Source: Martinezella lusitana
Lineage (GTDB): Bacteria > Pseudomonadota > Alphaproteobacteria > Rhizobiales > Rhizobiaceae
Assembly (NCBI RefSeq): GCF_014207095.1
Contig: NZ_JACHBG010000001.1
Coordinates: 310,001-374,000, forward strand
Length of the DNA: 64,000 nucleotides
Direction of reading: 5' to 3'
Shown here piece by piece: positions 32,625 through 40,527 of the stretch. A program made the translations under genes and the position numbers. Positions within the stretch are counted from its first letter, which is position 1. Each line of letters starts with the position of its first letter. The notes below the pieces were generated by a model that was not told the DNA's origin, ran no database searches, and saw only the letters and a list, made by a program, of their open reading frames with translations.

Positions 32625-34139
32625 TTACCTCTTGAAACTGCCGAGGATGCCTCGCACGATGGCGCGGCCTACCTGCGTGGCGACCGTGCGCGCCACGCTT
32701 TTCAGTGCAGCTTCCATGATCGTCTCCCGCTGGTAGCCCGAGCGACCACGGCCGGCCGGTTTATTGCTGTCTCCGCCAAAGCCGGGTAGCGTCCAGCCAT
32801 CGCCTGCGTTGCCGCTCTGCTGCTCGGAAGCCTTGCGGGCGCGCTCGGTCAGGATCTCATAGGCGGATTCTCGATCGATCGTTTGGTCGTAGATGCCTGC
32901 CACCGGGCTGGCATGCATGACGGCCTGACGCTCCGTATCGTTAAGCGGGCCGATGCGGCCGGCAGGCGGCCGGATCAGTGTGCGCTCGACGATCGATGGC
33001 GCACCCTTGCCCTCCAGCATCGACACCAGTGCTTCGCCGGTGCCGAGCGTCGTGATGACTTCGGCGCAATCGAAGGCGGGATTGGGCCGGAAAGTGGAGG
33101 CTGCCGTCTGCACGGCTTTCTGCTCGCGCGGCGTATAGGCGCGCAGGGCATGCTGGACGCGATTGCCAAGCTGGGCCAGCACGGTTTCGGGCACATCGAG
33201 CGGGTTTTGGGTGACGAAATAGACGCCGACGCCCTTGGAGCGGATCAGGCGCACCACTTGCTCGACGCGCTCGATCAGCACTTTCGGCGCATCGTTGAAG
33301 AGCAGGTGCGCTTCATCGAAGAAGAAGACCAGTCTCGGCTTTTCCGGATCGCCCACCTCGGGCAGTTCCTCGAACAGTTCCGACAGCAGCCACAGCAGAA
33401 AGGTCGCATAGAGCCGCGGGTTCATCATCAGCTTGTCGGCCGCAAGCACGGAAACCTGGCCGTATCCGTCGTTGCTGACCCGCATGATGTCGGAGATCTT
33501 CAGGGCGGGTTCGCCGAAGAAGTTTTCCGCACCCTGCTGTTCCAGCACGAGCATTGCACGCTGGATCGAGCCGACTGAGGATTTCGAGATCAGGCCATAT
33601 TTGCTGGAAAGCTCGCTGGCATTGTCGCCCATATAGTTCAGCAGCGCCTGCAGGTCCTTGAGATCCAGCAGCGCCAGGCCATTTTCGTCGGCAATTTTGA
33701 AGGCGATGTTGAGCACGCCTTCCTGCGCTTCGGAAGCATCCATCAATCGTGCCAGCAAAAGCGGTCCCATCTCGGCGATGGTCGCGCGAACGCGGTGGCC
33801 CTTCTCGCCATAGAGATCCCAGAAGATGACCGGAAACTGATCGAATTCATAAGGCGAAAGGCCAATTTCCTCGGCACGCTTCAGCAGGAAATCCTTGGCT
33901 TCGCCTTTGACGGCAATGCCGGAGAGATCGCCCTTGATATCAGCGCAAAAGACAGGCACGCCGGCCTTGGAAAAGCCTTCCGCCAATACCTGGAGAGTCA
34001 CCGTCTTGCCGGTGCCGGTGGCGCCGGTGACGAGGCCGTGGCGGTTGCCGAATTTCAGCGTCAGGAACTCGTCCTTGTTGATGCTTTCATCCGGATTGCG
34101 GCTCGCGCCGACGAAAATCTGTCCATCCTGCTGCGGCAT
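32625..34139 (-). CDS. HerA-like ATPase, DUF853 family (YjgR type)
   Basis: A 504-residue cytoplasmic P-loop ATPase. Walker A is GATGTGKTVT (about residue 39) and Walker B is LVFFFDEAHLLF (about residue 275). GVYFVTQNPLDVPETVLAQLGNRVQHALRAYTPREQKAV is the sensor and arginine-finger region of the HerA/FtsK class. The C-terminal tail (RETIMEAALKSVARTVATQVGRAIVRGILGSFKR, seen over the last 35 residues) is a basic amphipathic helix. The family (E. coli YjgR) is thought to be a hexameric DNA translocase, but its role is unknown. No NurA-type nuclease gene adjoins it. Confidence 0.9.
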   Translation of the reverse strand: MPQQDGQIFVGASRNPDESINKDEFLTLKFGNRHGLVTGATGTGKTVTLQVLAEGFSKAGVPVFCADIKGDLSGIAVKGEAKDFLLKRAEEIGLSPYEFDQFPVIFWDLYGEKGHRVRATIAEMGPLLLARLMDASEAQEGVLNIAFKIADENGLALLDLKDLQALLNYMGDNASELSSKYGLISKSSVGSIQRAMLVLEQQGAENFFGEPALKISDIMRVSNDGYGQVSVLAADKLMMNPRLYATFLLWLLSELFEELPEVGDPEKPRLVFFFDEAHLLFNDAPKVLIERVEQVVRLIRSKGVGVYFVTQNPLDVPETVLAQLGNRVQHALRAYTPREQKAVQTAASTFRPNPAFDCAEVITTLGTGEALVSMLEGKGAPSIVERTLIRPPAGRIGPLNDTERQAVMHASPVAGIYDQTIDRESAYEILTERARKASEQQSGNAGDGWTLPGFGGDSNKPAGRGRSGYQRETIMEAALKSVARTVATQVGRAIVRGILGSFKR

Positions 34140-34154
34140 GGTGTCGTCTCCCTT

Positions 34155-34265
34155 AGAGCATGATGCCGAAAAGTGTCACCGGTTTTCGGACGACATCATG
34201 TTCTACCTATTTGATTCCGGAACCGGATGATTTTGGATCGATTCGATCCAAAATCATCCGGTTCC
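34155..34265. repeat. Two adjacent dispersed hairpin repeats upstream of the HerA-like gene
   Basis: First unit 34155-34204: AGAGCATGATG pairs with CATCATGTTCT (one mismatch), with an inner CCGAAAA/TTTTCGG stem. Second unit 34219-34265: two perfect 23-nt complementary arms (34219-34241 and 34243-34265) around a single central T. Both are rhizobial intergenic repeat types. Confidence 0.75.
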
Positions 34266-34468
34266 AGGGCGGCGGCACAGCAACCCTTTTGGGGCTGCAA
34301 GGGCCATTCATTGATTTGTCCTGACACTGTTATAAGAACTCGAATGAAGGGGGACAACCATTCGCGTCACGGTTCCGCTTCTGGTAGAATGACGGTGCCC
34401 GGCGCGGCTTGTGTCGGCTGCTTCATTGAGTTACGTTGACGTTAACGTCGTAAAGGCAGGAGGCCACA
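34266..34468. other. Intergenic region before the 34469 gene
   Basis: About 200 bp without a supported gene. It contains TTGACGTTAACGTC near its end; GACGTTAACGTC (34438-34449) is a perfect 12-bp palindrome, 20 bp before the GTG start at 34469, and could be an operator or part of the promoter. A 70-codon frame here (34227-34439) begins inside the palindromic repeat and is not believed. Confidence 0.4.
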
Positions 34469-34864
34469 GTGAACGAAGTTATTGATCAGATCGCGACCAA
34501 AGCCGGCATCGCTCCGGACCTCGCGGAGAAGGCCGTCGGCATGATCCTCGGCTTCCTGCAGCGCGAAGCTCCGGAAGGCCCCGTTACCAAGATGATCGAA
34601 TCCTTCCCCGGCGCAACTGATCTGGTCGCCCAGTACGGCGGTGACGCCTCGGGTGGCGGCGGTCTTCTCGGCGGTCTCTTGAGCGCGGTTGGCGCCGGCG
34701 GTGGGATCATGGGCCTCGGCCAGCAGCTGATGAGCACCGGCCTCGGCATGGGCGATATCACCTCGCTCGCCAAGGAAACGGTTGCGACCGCCCGGCAATA
34801 TGCCGGCAACGATGTCGTGGACCAGGTGGTGAATTCCGTTCCAGGCCTCAGCCAGTTCATCTGA
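34469..34864 (+). CDS. Small helical protein with Gly-rich centre (DUF2267/DUF2780-like)
   Basis: A 131-residue protein with a GTG start preceded by AGGAGG at ideal spacing. N-terminal helices (VIDQIATKAGIAPDLAEKAVGMILGFLQREAP) resemble the DUF2267/DUF2780 group; the centre (ASGGGGLLGGLLSAVGAGGGIMGLG) is glycine-rich and may contact a membrane or allow oligomerisation; the C-terminal half is again helical. No signal peptide. Function unknown; family placement is tentative. A rho-independent terminator follows, so it is a single-gene unit. Confidence 0.7.
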   Translation: MNEVIDQIATKAGIAPDLAEKAVGMILGFLQREAPEGPVTKMIESFPGATDLVAQYGGDASGGGGLLGGLLSAVGAGGGIMGLGQQLMSTGLGMGDITSLAKETVATARQYAGNDVVDQVVNSVPGLSQFI

Positions 34865-34970
34865 CGCCAAGCAAGGGCCTTCTCGTTTCGCGAGGGGCTG
34901 GCTCGGCAAACCTTACCTCGCGAATTGGCGGGTCCGGTTCGCAGTACTGGTTTTGATTGCTTCAATTCTC

Positions 34971-35007
34971 CGACCTTCGCTCCTCTAGGGGCGAGGGTCG
35001 TCCTTTT
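34971..35007 (+). terminator. Rho-independent terminator upstream of the metallophosphoesterase gene
   Basis: A 13-bp stem from 34971-34983 with 34988-35000, containing two G-U pairs, closed by a TCTA loop and followed by TCCTTTTT. It ends the 34469 transcript; its T-run is only a few bases before the Shine-Dalgarno of the next gene (35022), so it could also attenuate that gene. Confidence 0.75.
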
Positions 35008-35021
35008 TAAGGAGAACGTTG

Positions 35022-36383
35022 ATGTCTGTCGGCCTCATCCGCTCGCTTGTGCCCGCCGGCCCAGGTCACCAGTTCGTTCTTTACGGTGATTCCTGTTCGG
35101 GCGTTCCGGGCGCGTTGCATGAAAGAACCTTCGCCGCTGTCAACGCAGTGTTGCGGCGGCTTGATCCGCCGCCTGAATTTATTCTATTTCCCGGCGACGA
35201 GGTCATCGGCCTCACGCCCGATCCGGACGAGCTGCGTGCACAATGGCGGCATTGGCTCGACCATGAGATGGCTTGGCTTGATCGCGATCAGACGCCGCTC
35301 TGGCACACGACAAGCAACCACACGACCTACGACGAAATGAGCGAAAGGATTTTCCGCGAGGTGCTCCGCCTGCCGGAAAATGGGCCGCTGGGGCAGGAGG
35401 GGCTATCCTATTGGGTTCGGCGCGGCGACCTGCTGTTGGTCTTCGTCCATACGTTGTGGACTGGTTTGGGTGGTGAGGGCCATGTCGAAACCGAGTGGCT
35501 GGAGGCGACATTGAGGGCGCATGCCGACGCGAGACATAAAATCGTTCTCGGCCATCATCCCGTTTTCCCGGTCAACGGTTACTCCGGCACTTATCAGCGT
35601 GAGATCGGCCACGAATATACAACGCCTTTCTGGGATATTCTCGTGGAAGCGGATGTCCTGGCTTATGTTTGTAGCCATATGCTCGCCTTCGACGTTCAGG
35701 TTCATCGCGGCGTTCTACAGCTTTGTACGGCAGGCGCCGGAACGGCGCACAGGATGCCGGAAGGGGTGGAATATCTTCATTGCGTTCAGGCGGCACTGGA
35801 TGCGGAAGGATTGCGCTATCAGGTGCTGGACGCGGACGGCTTGGTCCGTGAACGGTTGCAATGGCCTTTCAAGCCAGTCGGAACTTCGCGGGAGCTATCG
35901 CCCGGATTGCATGATGTCGGCTTCGGTGGCTTGAAGGGTGCCGATTGTATCGTTCAGCTCAAGATCACCGGGCATATGGCGGATGGGTCATATGCGCCGG
36001 CGCAGACCTTGTTCTCCGTTTTCGATTCTCATAGCACCGCCAAGCTATGGCTCGGGCTGCGCGGCCCGCGTCAGACACTGACCTTGGTCCTTGGCCGCGA
36101 TCCCGGCCGCAGTCCGCACCATTGGTTCGGACCGGATCTCTCACCTGGAAAGGCGCTCGACATCGACATCGACATTGCTCTGCATGCCGGCATGGGGCCG
36201 GGTGGTATGCTCTATAGGATGCGGGCCGATCACGGATGGAGTTCATTCTGTGGGGCTTCCGCAACGGGTCTGGAGCATACTGTCTGGCCGGAACGATGGA
36301 GCGTCGGGCATGGTCAAGGCGGCGCGGCGGACCGCCCCTTCATGGGTAGCGGGCTGAGCATTAAAGTCGGATACAAATGTTAG
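35022..36383 (+). CDS. Divergent calcineurin-like/purple-acid-type metallophosphoesterase with extra C-terminal domain
   Basis: A 453-residue protein. The phosphoesterase motifs are spaced normally but altered: FVLYGDSCSG (Asp23), FILFPGDEVIG (Asp59), TTSNHTTYDE (Asn99-His100 in place of GNH[D/E]), VLGHHPVFP (His178/179) and CSHMLAFD (His219, then Leu221 where GHxH has its second His). Loss of that last ligand suggests unusual metal binding or lost activity. About 190 extra C-terminal residues form an unrecognised, probably beta-rich domain. No signal peptide. AGGAG lies before ATG 35022; TTG 35019 is an alternative start. The nitrilase-type gene follows after 85 bp on the same strand. Confidence 0.75.
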   Translation: MSVGLIRSLVPAGPGHQFVLYGDSCSGVPGALHERTFAAVNAVLRRLDPPPEFILFPGDEVIGLTPDPDELRAQWRHWLDHEMAWLDRDQTPLWHTTSNHTTYDEMSERIFREVLRLPENGPLGQEGLSYWVRRGDLLLVFVHTLWTGLGGEGHVETEWLEATLRAHADARHKIVLGHHPVFPVNGYSGTYQREIGHEYTTPFWDILVEADVLAYVCSHMLAFDVQVHRGVLQLCTAGAGTAHRMPEGVEYLHCVQAALDAEGLRYQVLDADGLVRERLQWPFKPVGTSRELSPGLHDVGFGGLKGADCIVQLKITGHMADGSYAPAQTLFSVFDSHSTAKLWLGLRGPRQTLTLVLGRDPGRSPHHWFGPDLSPGKALDIDIDIALHAGMGPGGMLYRMRADHGWSSFCGASATGLEHTVWPERWSVGHGQGGAADRPFMGSGLSIKVGYKC

Positions 36384-36468
36384 CGCAGCGCCAGCCAGTG
36401 CCGTCCATTGCCATCTCGGACTCTGCTAAGCTCTGAGCAGCGCGAGTCGGGCGCCGAGAGGTATTGGC

Positions 36469-37332
36469 ATGGCGAAATGGGATGGTGCCTATACCTGGCA
36501 TAAGCGGCCATCAGCCGTTGGCGCGCCGGACCGGCTGCGGGTGGCGACAGCGCAAATTCCTGTTGGCCACGATATTGCAGAAAATGTCGCCAGGATGCGG
36601 TCGCTCATCGAGGCAGCGGCAAAGGCCAGTGCAGATGTCGTGCATTTCCCAGAATGTGCATTGTCCGGTTATGGTTCGGCCAATTGGCCCGAATGGACCG
36701 GCTTCGATTGGGGCGCCCTTCATGCGGCGCTGGAGGCCGTCCGATCAGCGGCGCGGACCTATCGTGTCTGGGTCGTGACCGGCTCGGTTCATCGTGACGA
36801 AGCCACCGACAAGAAATTTAATTCGATCTATGTCGTGGATCGCGAGGGTAATCTCGTCGGCCGCTATGACAAGCGCTGCTGCTCGACCAACGACTTGCGC
36901 GCTTTCGAACTGGGTCACCACCAGCTTGTCGTGGATATCGACGGCGTCGCCTGTGGCTTCCTGATTTGCCGCGACTGGGGTTTCAATGAACTCTGGCGGG
37001 ACTATGAGGGGCGCGTCGAGTTGATCTTTCATTGCGCATGCTCTGACGGGCATGGACGGGACAAGAATGAAACATTCACTATACCGGCTCTAATGCAGGG
37101 CTATGGCAGGCAATATCTGTATGCGATCAGTTCGGCAAATTCCTGTCGGCCCGGTCAGGACTATCCGAGCTTCTGGATTGAGCGCGGCGGCTATATGGGG
37201 AGGCAGGCAACCCGGCATGAAGCTGGCTTCATGCTCAACGCACTTGCCGATGATCCGGAACAGGATCGCTTCTTCGCTGCCGTGCTGCAAGCCCGTCGGG
37301 CGGAACGAGTTCTATACGGGCTTACCGAATAG
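36469..37332 (+). CDS. Carbon-nitrogen hydrolase (nitrilase superfamily), second type
   Basis: A 287-residue cytoplasmic enzyme. Triad: Glu62 (HFPECALSGYG), Lys135 (GRYDKRCCST) and Cys167 (GFLICRDWGF). The GYGS block after the Glu and the late ALMQGYGRQYLYAISSANSC region are like aliphatic amidase or carbamoylputrescine-type relatives. Substrate unknown. It is only distantly similar to the nitrilase-superfamily gene at 21421. GAGAGG lies before the ATG. It probably shares a transcript with the metallophosphoesterase gene upstream, which would make a two-enzyme unit. Downstream lies a damaged copy of the zwf 3' end. Confidence 0.82.
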   Translation: MAKWDGAYTWHKRPSAVGAPDRLRVATAQIPVGHDIAENVARMRSLIEAAAKASADVVHFPECALSGYGSANWPEWTGFDWGALHAALEAVRSAARTYRVWVVTGSVHRDEATDKKFNSIYVVDREGNLVGRYDKRCCSTNDLRAFELGHHQLVVDIDGVACGFLICRDWGFNELWRDYEGRVELIFHCACSDGHGRDKNETFTIPALMQGYGRQYLYAISSANSCRPGQDYPSFWIERGGYMGRQATRHEAGFMLNALADDPEQDRFFAAVLQARRAERVLYGLTE

Positions 37333-37351
37333 AAGTTGGATCGGCCTGTAT

Positions 37352-37440
37352 CGGCACCCGCCGACACCGGCCTATTTTCAGCTTCAAACTCTCTTGCCGC
37401 TCGAGGCCCCGTCGATCTGATGCCATTTTGCGACCATCGC
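37352..37440 (-). pseudogene. Diverged fragment of the zwf 3' end
   Basis: This stretch aligns with 37962-38049, the end of zwf plus its downstream flank, at a constant offset of 610 bp. About ten substitutions and one inserted base separate the copies in 89 positions. On the minus strand it still encodes the last residues W-H-Q-I-D-G-A-S-S-G-K-R-V and the stop (37384-37386), after a one-base insertion. Most differences within the coding part are at third codon positions, so the copy diverged as a working gene before becoming a fragment. Confidence 0.8.
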
Positions 37441-37617
37441 GCACCATTTTTGGCTTGGCGCTATGAGGGTTTGCCGAGGTGCAAGCGGCTGAAGATGCCG
37501 CTCCTTGCAGACTCGCTCTTACAGCAAATTTATATAGCGCCTTTAACCGAAGAGCGCTTGCAGCTTCTGCTTGCACATTGTAGTCGGTGTCGGAGCTATC
37601 TGGGGGGACAGGGTAAT

Positions 37618-37932
37618 ATGAAGCGGCTTTTCGCAGTTGTTGCACTTATTGGGTTAGCTGGTTGCCAAGGCGTCTCAAGTTACTTTCCAGGATCAAAAGT
37701 TGTAAAAATCGATGGTGTCGAATATTCGGTCAGGCCGCTTTCGAGCAAAAACTCTTGGCAAGCGGCCTTGAATCACCCAACCGGCGCATCGCTGTTGATT
37801 ATCGACCCAAATATCTACGCCGGCAATGTGAGAGCGATGGAAGCAGCAACCGGCTGTACAGTCCTTAGAGAGACGGTTCAGAATTCGGATAACTTCACAA
37901 TTGCTGCGGTGGACTGCTCAAAAAAACCGTGA
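37618..37932 (+). CDS. Small lipoprotein
   Basis: A 104-residue protein with a lipoprotein signal (MKRLFAVVALIGLAGCQG, lipobox LAGC, Cys at residue 16). The mature part has GSKVVKIDGVEYSVRPLSS and a Cys pair (CTVLRET... and VDCSKKP) that may form a disulfide. No domain is recognised. A purine-rich GGGGGGACAGGG precedes the ATG. Base composition is more AT-rich than in flanking genes. The gene lies between the two copies of the zwf tail, on the opposite strand to zwf, which suggests insertion by recombination at zwf. Confidence 0.7.
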   Translation: MKRLFAVVALIGLAGCQGVSSYFPGSKVVKIDGVEYSVRPLSSKNSWQAALNHPTGASLLIIDPNIYAGNVRAMEAATGCTVLRETVQNSDNFTIAAVDCSKKP

Positions 37933-37993
37933 AGAGCTGATAGAGGCGTAGCTGAAAGGGCCGGCACCCACCGACACCGGCCCGTTTTCAGCC

Positions 37994-39514
37994 TCAAACT
38001 CTTTTACCGCTCGCGGCCCCGTCGATCTGGTGCCACTTGCGGCCATCGCGTTCGATGAGTTCGTCGGCGGAAGCCGGGCCTGAGCTGCCGGGAGCATAAG
38101 GATCGGGCTTGCCGCCTTCGGCCCAGAGATCGAGGAAGGGCTGCACGGCCGCCCAGCCTGCCTCGATGCCGTCGGCGCGCTGGAAGAGGGTCTGGTCGCC
38201 GACGAAAAGTTCGTAGAACAGGCTTTCGTAGCCGGTCTGCTTGCCGATGTCGAAATTGTCGGCGTAGCGGAAGTCGAGTGAAACCGGCGCGGTTTTCAGC
38301 ACCAGCCCCGGTGATTTGATCGAGATTTCCATATCCAGGCCTTCGTCAGGCTGCACCTGGATGATCAGCCTGTTCGGAGGCAGCTCCGGTTGGGTGCCGT
38401 GACGAGGGAATTGCGCAAAGGGTACCTGGCGGAAGGTGATGACCACTTCCGTATCGCGCGCCTTCATCGCCTTGCCGGTGCGCAGATAGAACGGTACGCC
38501 CGCCCAGCGCCAGGTGTCGACGAGAAGCTTCAGCGCCACGAAGGTTTCGGTATTGCTATCGGGAGATACATCCGGCGTCTGGGTAAAGGCCGGCAGATCG
38601 CGGCCGGCGATCGGGCCGGCCGTATAGGCGCCGCGCACGCCGTTTTGGGCTGCTTCTTCGCGCGAATAGGCGCGCAAGGCTTTCAGCACCTTGCCTTTTT
38701 CGTTGCGGATCGATTCCGCATCGAAGCTGTTCGGCGGCTCCATTGCCACCATCGCCAGCAGCTGGAAGAGATGGTTCGGGACCATGTCGCGCAGCGCGCC
38801 GGTCGCGTCATAGAATTTGCCGCGGGTGCCGACATCGACAAGCTCGGCCGCCGTGATCTGCACGTGGTCGATATAGTTGTTGTTCCACAAGGCTTCGATC
38901 ATCATGTTGGCGAAGCGCGTCGTCATGATGTTCTGGACGGTTTCCTTGCCGAGGAAATGGTCGATGCGGTAGATCTGGCTTTCGTGGACATGATTAAGCA
39001 GCCGCGCATTTAGGGCCTGCGCCGAGGCAAGATCGTGGCCGAAGGGCTTCTCGATCGCGATGCGGCGGAAGGCGCCGGTCGCCTCGTTCATCAGCCCGTT
39101 CTCGGATAGCTTTTCGGCGATGTCGCCAAAGAATTGCGGCGGTACGGCGAAATAGAACGCCGCATTAGCGCTTGGTGCATTCGATAGGTAATCGGCGATT
39201 TGTTTGTAGACGCCGTTCTGCGTGAAATCGCCCGAGATATAGCTGATGCGCTTGCTCAGGCTCTGCCACGCGGCCTGACGCTGTGGATCATCCATGTCGC
39301 CGGAGGTCTTGAGGAAGGCTTCCAGCCGCCCCAGCAGCATGTCCACGCCGCCGGTCTCGATGCCGACGCCGAGGATGTGCAGATCCTCTCCCACAAGCCC
39401 GCTGCGGGTCATGTTGATCAGCGTCGGGATAAGCAGGCGCCGGGTGAGATCGCCAGCGGCGCCGAAGATTACGAATGTCAGTGGCGGGGCGGGTGCGACG
39501 TCGGGGGTGGTCAT
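37994..39514 (-). CDS. zwf: Glucose-6-phosphate 1-dehydrogenase
   Basis: Oxidises glucose 6-phosphate to 6-phosphogluconolactone with NAD(P)+, the first step of the oxidative pentose-phosphate and Entner-Doudoroff routes. The 506 residues are the normal length. The N-terminal coenzyme loop is FVIFGAAGDLTRRLLIPTL; the substrate and catalytic motif RIDHFLGKE lies near residue 186; EKPFGHDL is also intact. In rhizobia zwf is often followed by pgl and edd; here it is alone, so this may be a second zwf copy. Its 3' flank is duplicated at 37352-37440. Cytoplasmic. Confidence 0.93.
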   Translation of the reverse strand: MTTPDVAPAPPLTFVIFGAAGDLTRRLLIPTLINMTRSGLVGEDLHILGVGIETGGVDMLLGRLEAFLKTSGDMDDPQRQAAWQSLSKRISYISGDFTQNGVYKQIADYLSNAPSANAAFYFAVPPQFFGDIAEKLSENGLMNEATGAFRRIAIEKPFGHDLASAQALNARLLNHVHESQIYRIDHFLGKETVQNIMTTRFANMMIEALWNNNYIDHVQITAAELVDVGTRGKFYDATGALRDMVPNHLFQLLAMVAMEPPNSFDAESIRNEKGKVLKALRAYSREEAAQNGVRGAYTAGPIAGRDLPAFTQTPDVSPDSNTETFVALKLLVDTWRWAGVPFYLRTGKAMKARDTEVVITFRQVPFAQFPRHGTQPELPPNRLIIQVQPDEGLDMEISIKSPGLVLKTAPVSLDFRYADNFDIGKQTGYESLFYELFVGDQTLFQRADGIEAGWAAVQPFLDLWAEGGKPDPYAPGSSGPASADELIERDGRKWHQIDGAASGKRV

Positions 39515-39613
39515 GAGCGCTTCTCCTTGCGGCGGCCATAAAGGGGGCTTCTGGACGACATCGACTATCTCCTCGGAGCTATTGCTGTTTCAGCTTTGGC
39601 TGCTGATGTTCTA

Positions 39614-39661
39614 CTGCATAATTCCTTAAATCGAAATCGATTTAGGGACAAAATTATGCAG
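39614..39661. repeat. Imperfect palindromic intergenic repeat upstream of zwf
   Basis: CTGCATAATT (39614-39623) pairs with AATTATGCAG (39652-39661), and an inner CCTTAAATCGA/TCGATTTAGGG stem closes on AA. The pattern resembles a dispersed rhizobial element. It lies between the divergent-side upstream end of zwf and the 3' end of tam. Confidence 0.65.
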
Positions 39662-39742
39662 CAGATTTAACGTGTTACAGTGACCTTTGCGCGCCAGATG
39701 TGGCGCGCGGCGCCGTCGGCAGACTTTGGGGGAGGGAGTATC

Positions 39743-40513
39743 CTACTTCTTAACGGCGATCATGAAGAGCCGGGGAAAGCGCAAAAGCACCTTGCCATCG
39801 GCCAGCGGCGGATAGGCATTCTCGATATGCTTCAGATACTCGGCGGTGAAAGCATCGCGATGCTCGGCGCCGGCATGGTCGAGATAGGGGCGCAGGCCTG
39901 TGCCCTTTACCCATTCGACGATCGCAGCCGCATTTTCCAGCGCGTGATTGTAGTTGGTGTGCCAGATATCGACCCGAGCCGATTTGCCGATCAGCCTGCT
40001 ATAGTAGACCGAGGGGGCGGGAAGCGGATTGCGGCGCACGCTCTTCTTGGCAAAGACTTGGCTCCATGGACCGCTCTTGCCGGTTTCCTCCATTATAAGA
40101 TGGCTTGGCTCGTTCAGATTGTCCGGCATTTGCACGGCAAGCACGCCGCCCGGCTTCAGGCCATCCATTAAATGGTCGAGAATATCGAGATGGTTCGGCA
40201 GCCACTGAAAGACGGCATTGGCAAAGAGCAGGTCGACAGGCTTCTCGGGACGCCAGGTCGCGAGATCGGCTTTGGCGAAGACCGTGCCGGGCATGCGCTT
40301 GCGCGCCGCTTCCAGCATGTTGTCGTCGCTATCGAGGCCAGAGACGCCGACGGCACCGTATCGCTCGACGATCAGTTCCGTCGAATTGCCTGGGCCGCAA
40401 CCGAGGTCGATCGCTCGCTCGACGCTTGCCAGCGGCACCTGCGCCAGGAGATCCCGCGCCGGGCGCGTGCGTTCATCCTCGAATTTCACGTACTGGCCAG
40501 CAGACCATGCCAT
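39743..40513 (-). CDS. tam: Trans-aconitate 2-methyltransferase
   Basis: A 256-residue SAM-dependent enzyme that methylates trans-aconitate, a toxic by-product of aconitase. [27 protein letters not shown] is the typical Tam start; [16 protein letters not shown] is SAM motif [15 protein letters not shown] and [17 protein letters not shown] are strongly Tam-like blocks, including the residues that line the substrate pocket. Length fits the family. Cytoplasmic. It lies 15 bp from the stop of the TerC-type gene upstream on the same strand, so the two may share a transcript. Confidence 0.92.
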   Translation of the reverse strand: MAWSAGQYVKFEDERTRPARDLLAQVPLASVERAIDLGCGPGNSTELIVERYGAVGVSGLDSDDNMLEAARKRMPGTVFAKADLATWRPEKPVDLLFANAVFQWLPNHLDILDHLMDGLKPGGVLAVQMPDNLNEPSHLIMEETGKSGPWSQVFAKKSVRRNPLPAPSVYYSRLIGKSARVDIWHTNYNHALENAAAIVEWVKGTGLRPYLDHAGAEHRDAFTAEYLKHIENAYPPLADGKVLLRFPRLFMIAVKK

Positions 40514-40527
40514 GAGTCTATCCTCTT

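Noticed and set aside
34227..34439. 70-codon plus-strand frame before the GTG gene at 34469
   Set aside because: It begins inside a palindromic repeat, lacks a ribosome-binding site and has no protein-like features.
37322..37645. 107-residue minus-strand frame near the lipoprotein gene
   Set aside because: Part of it reads the zwf-tail fragment in a shifted frame; it is a by-product of the duplication, not a gene.
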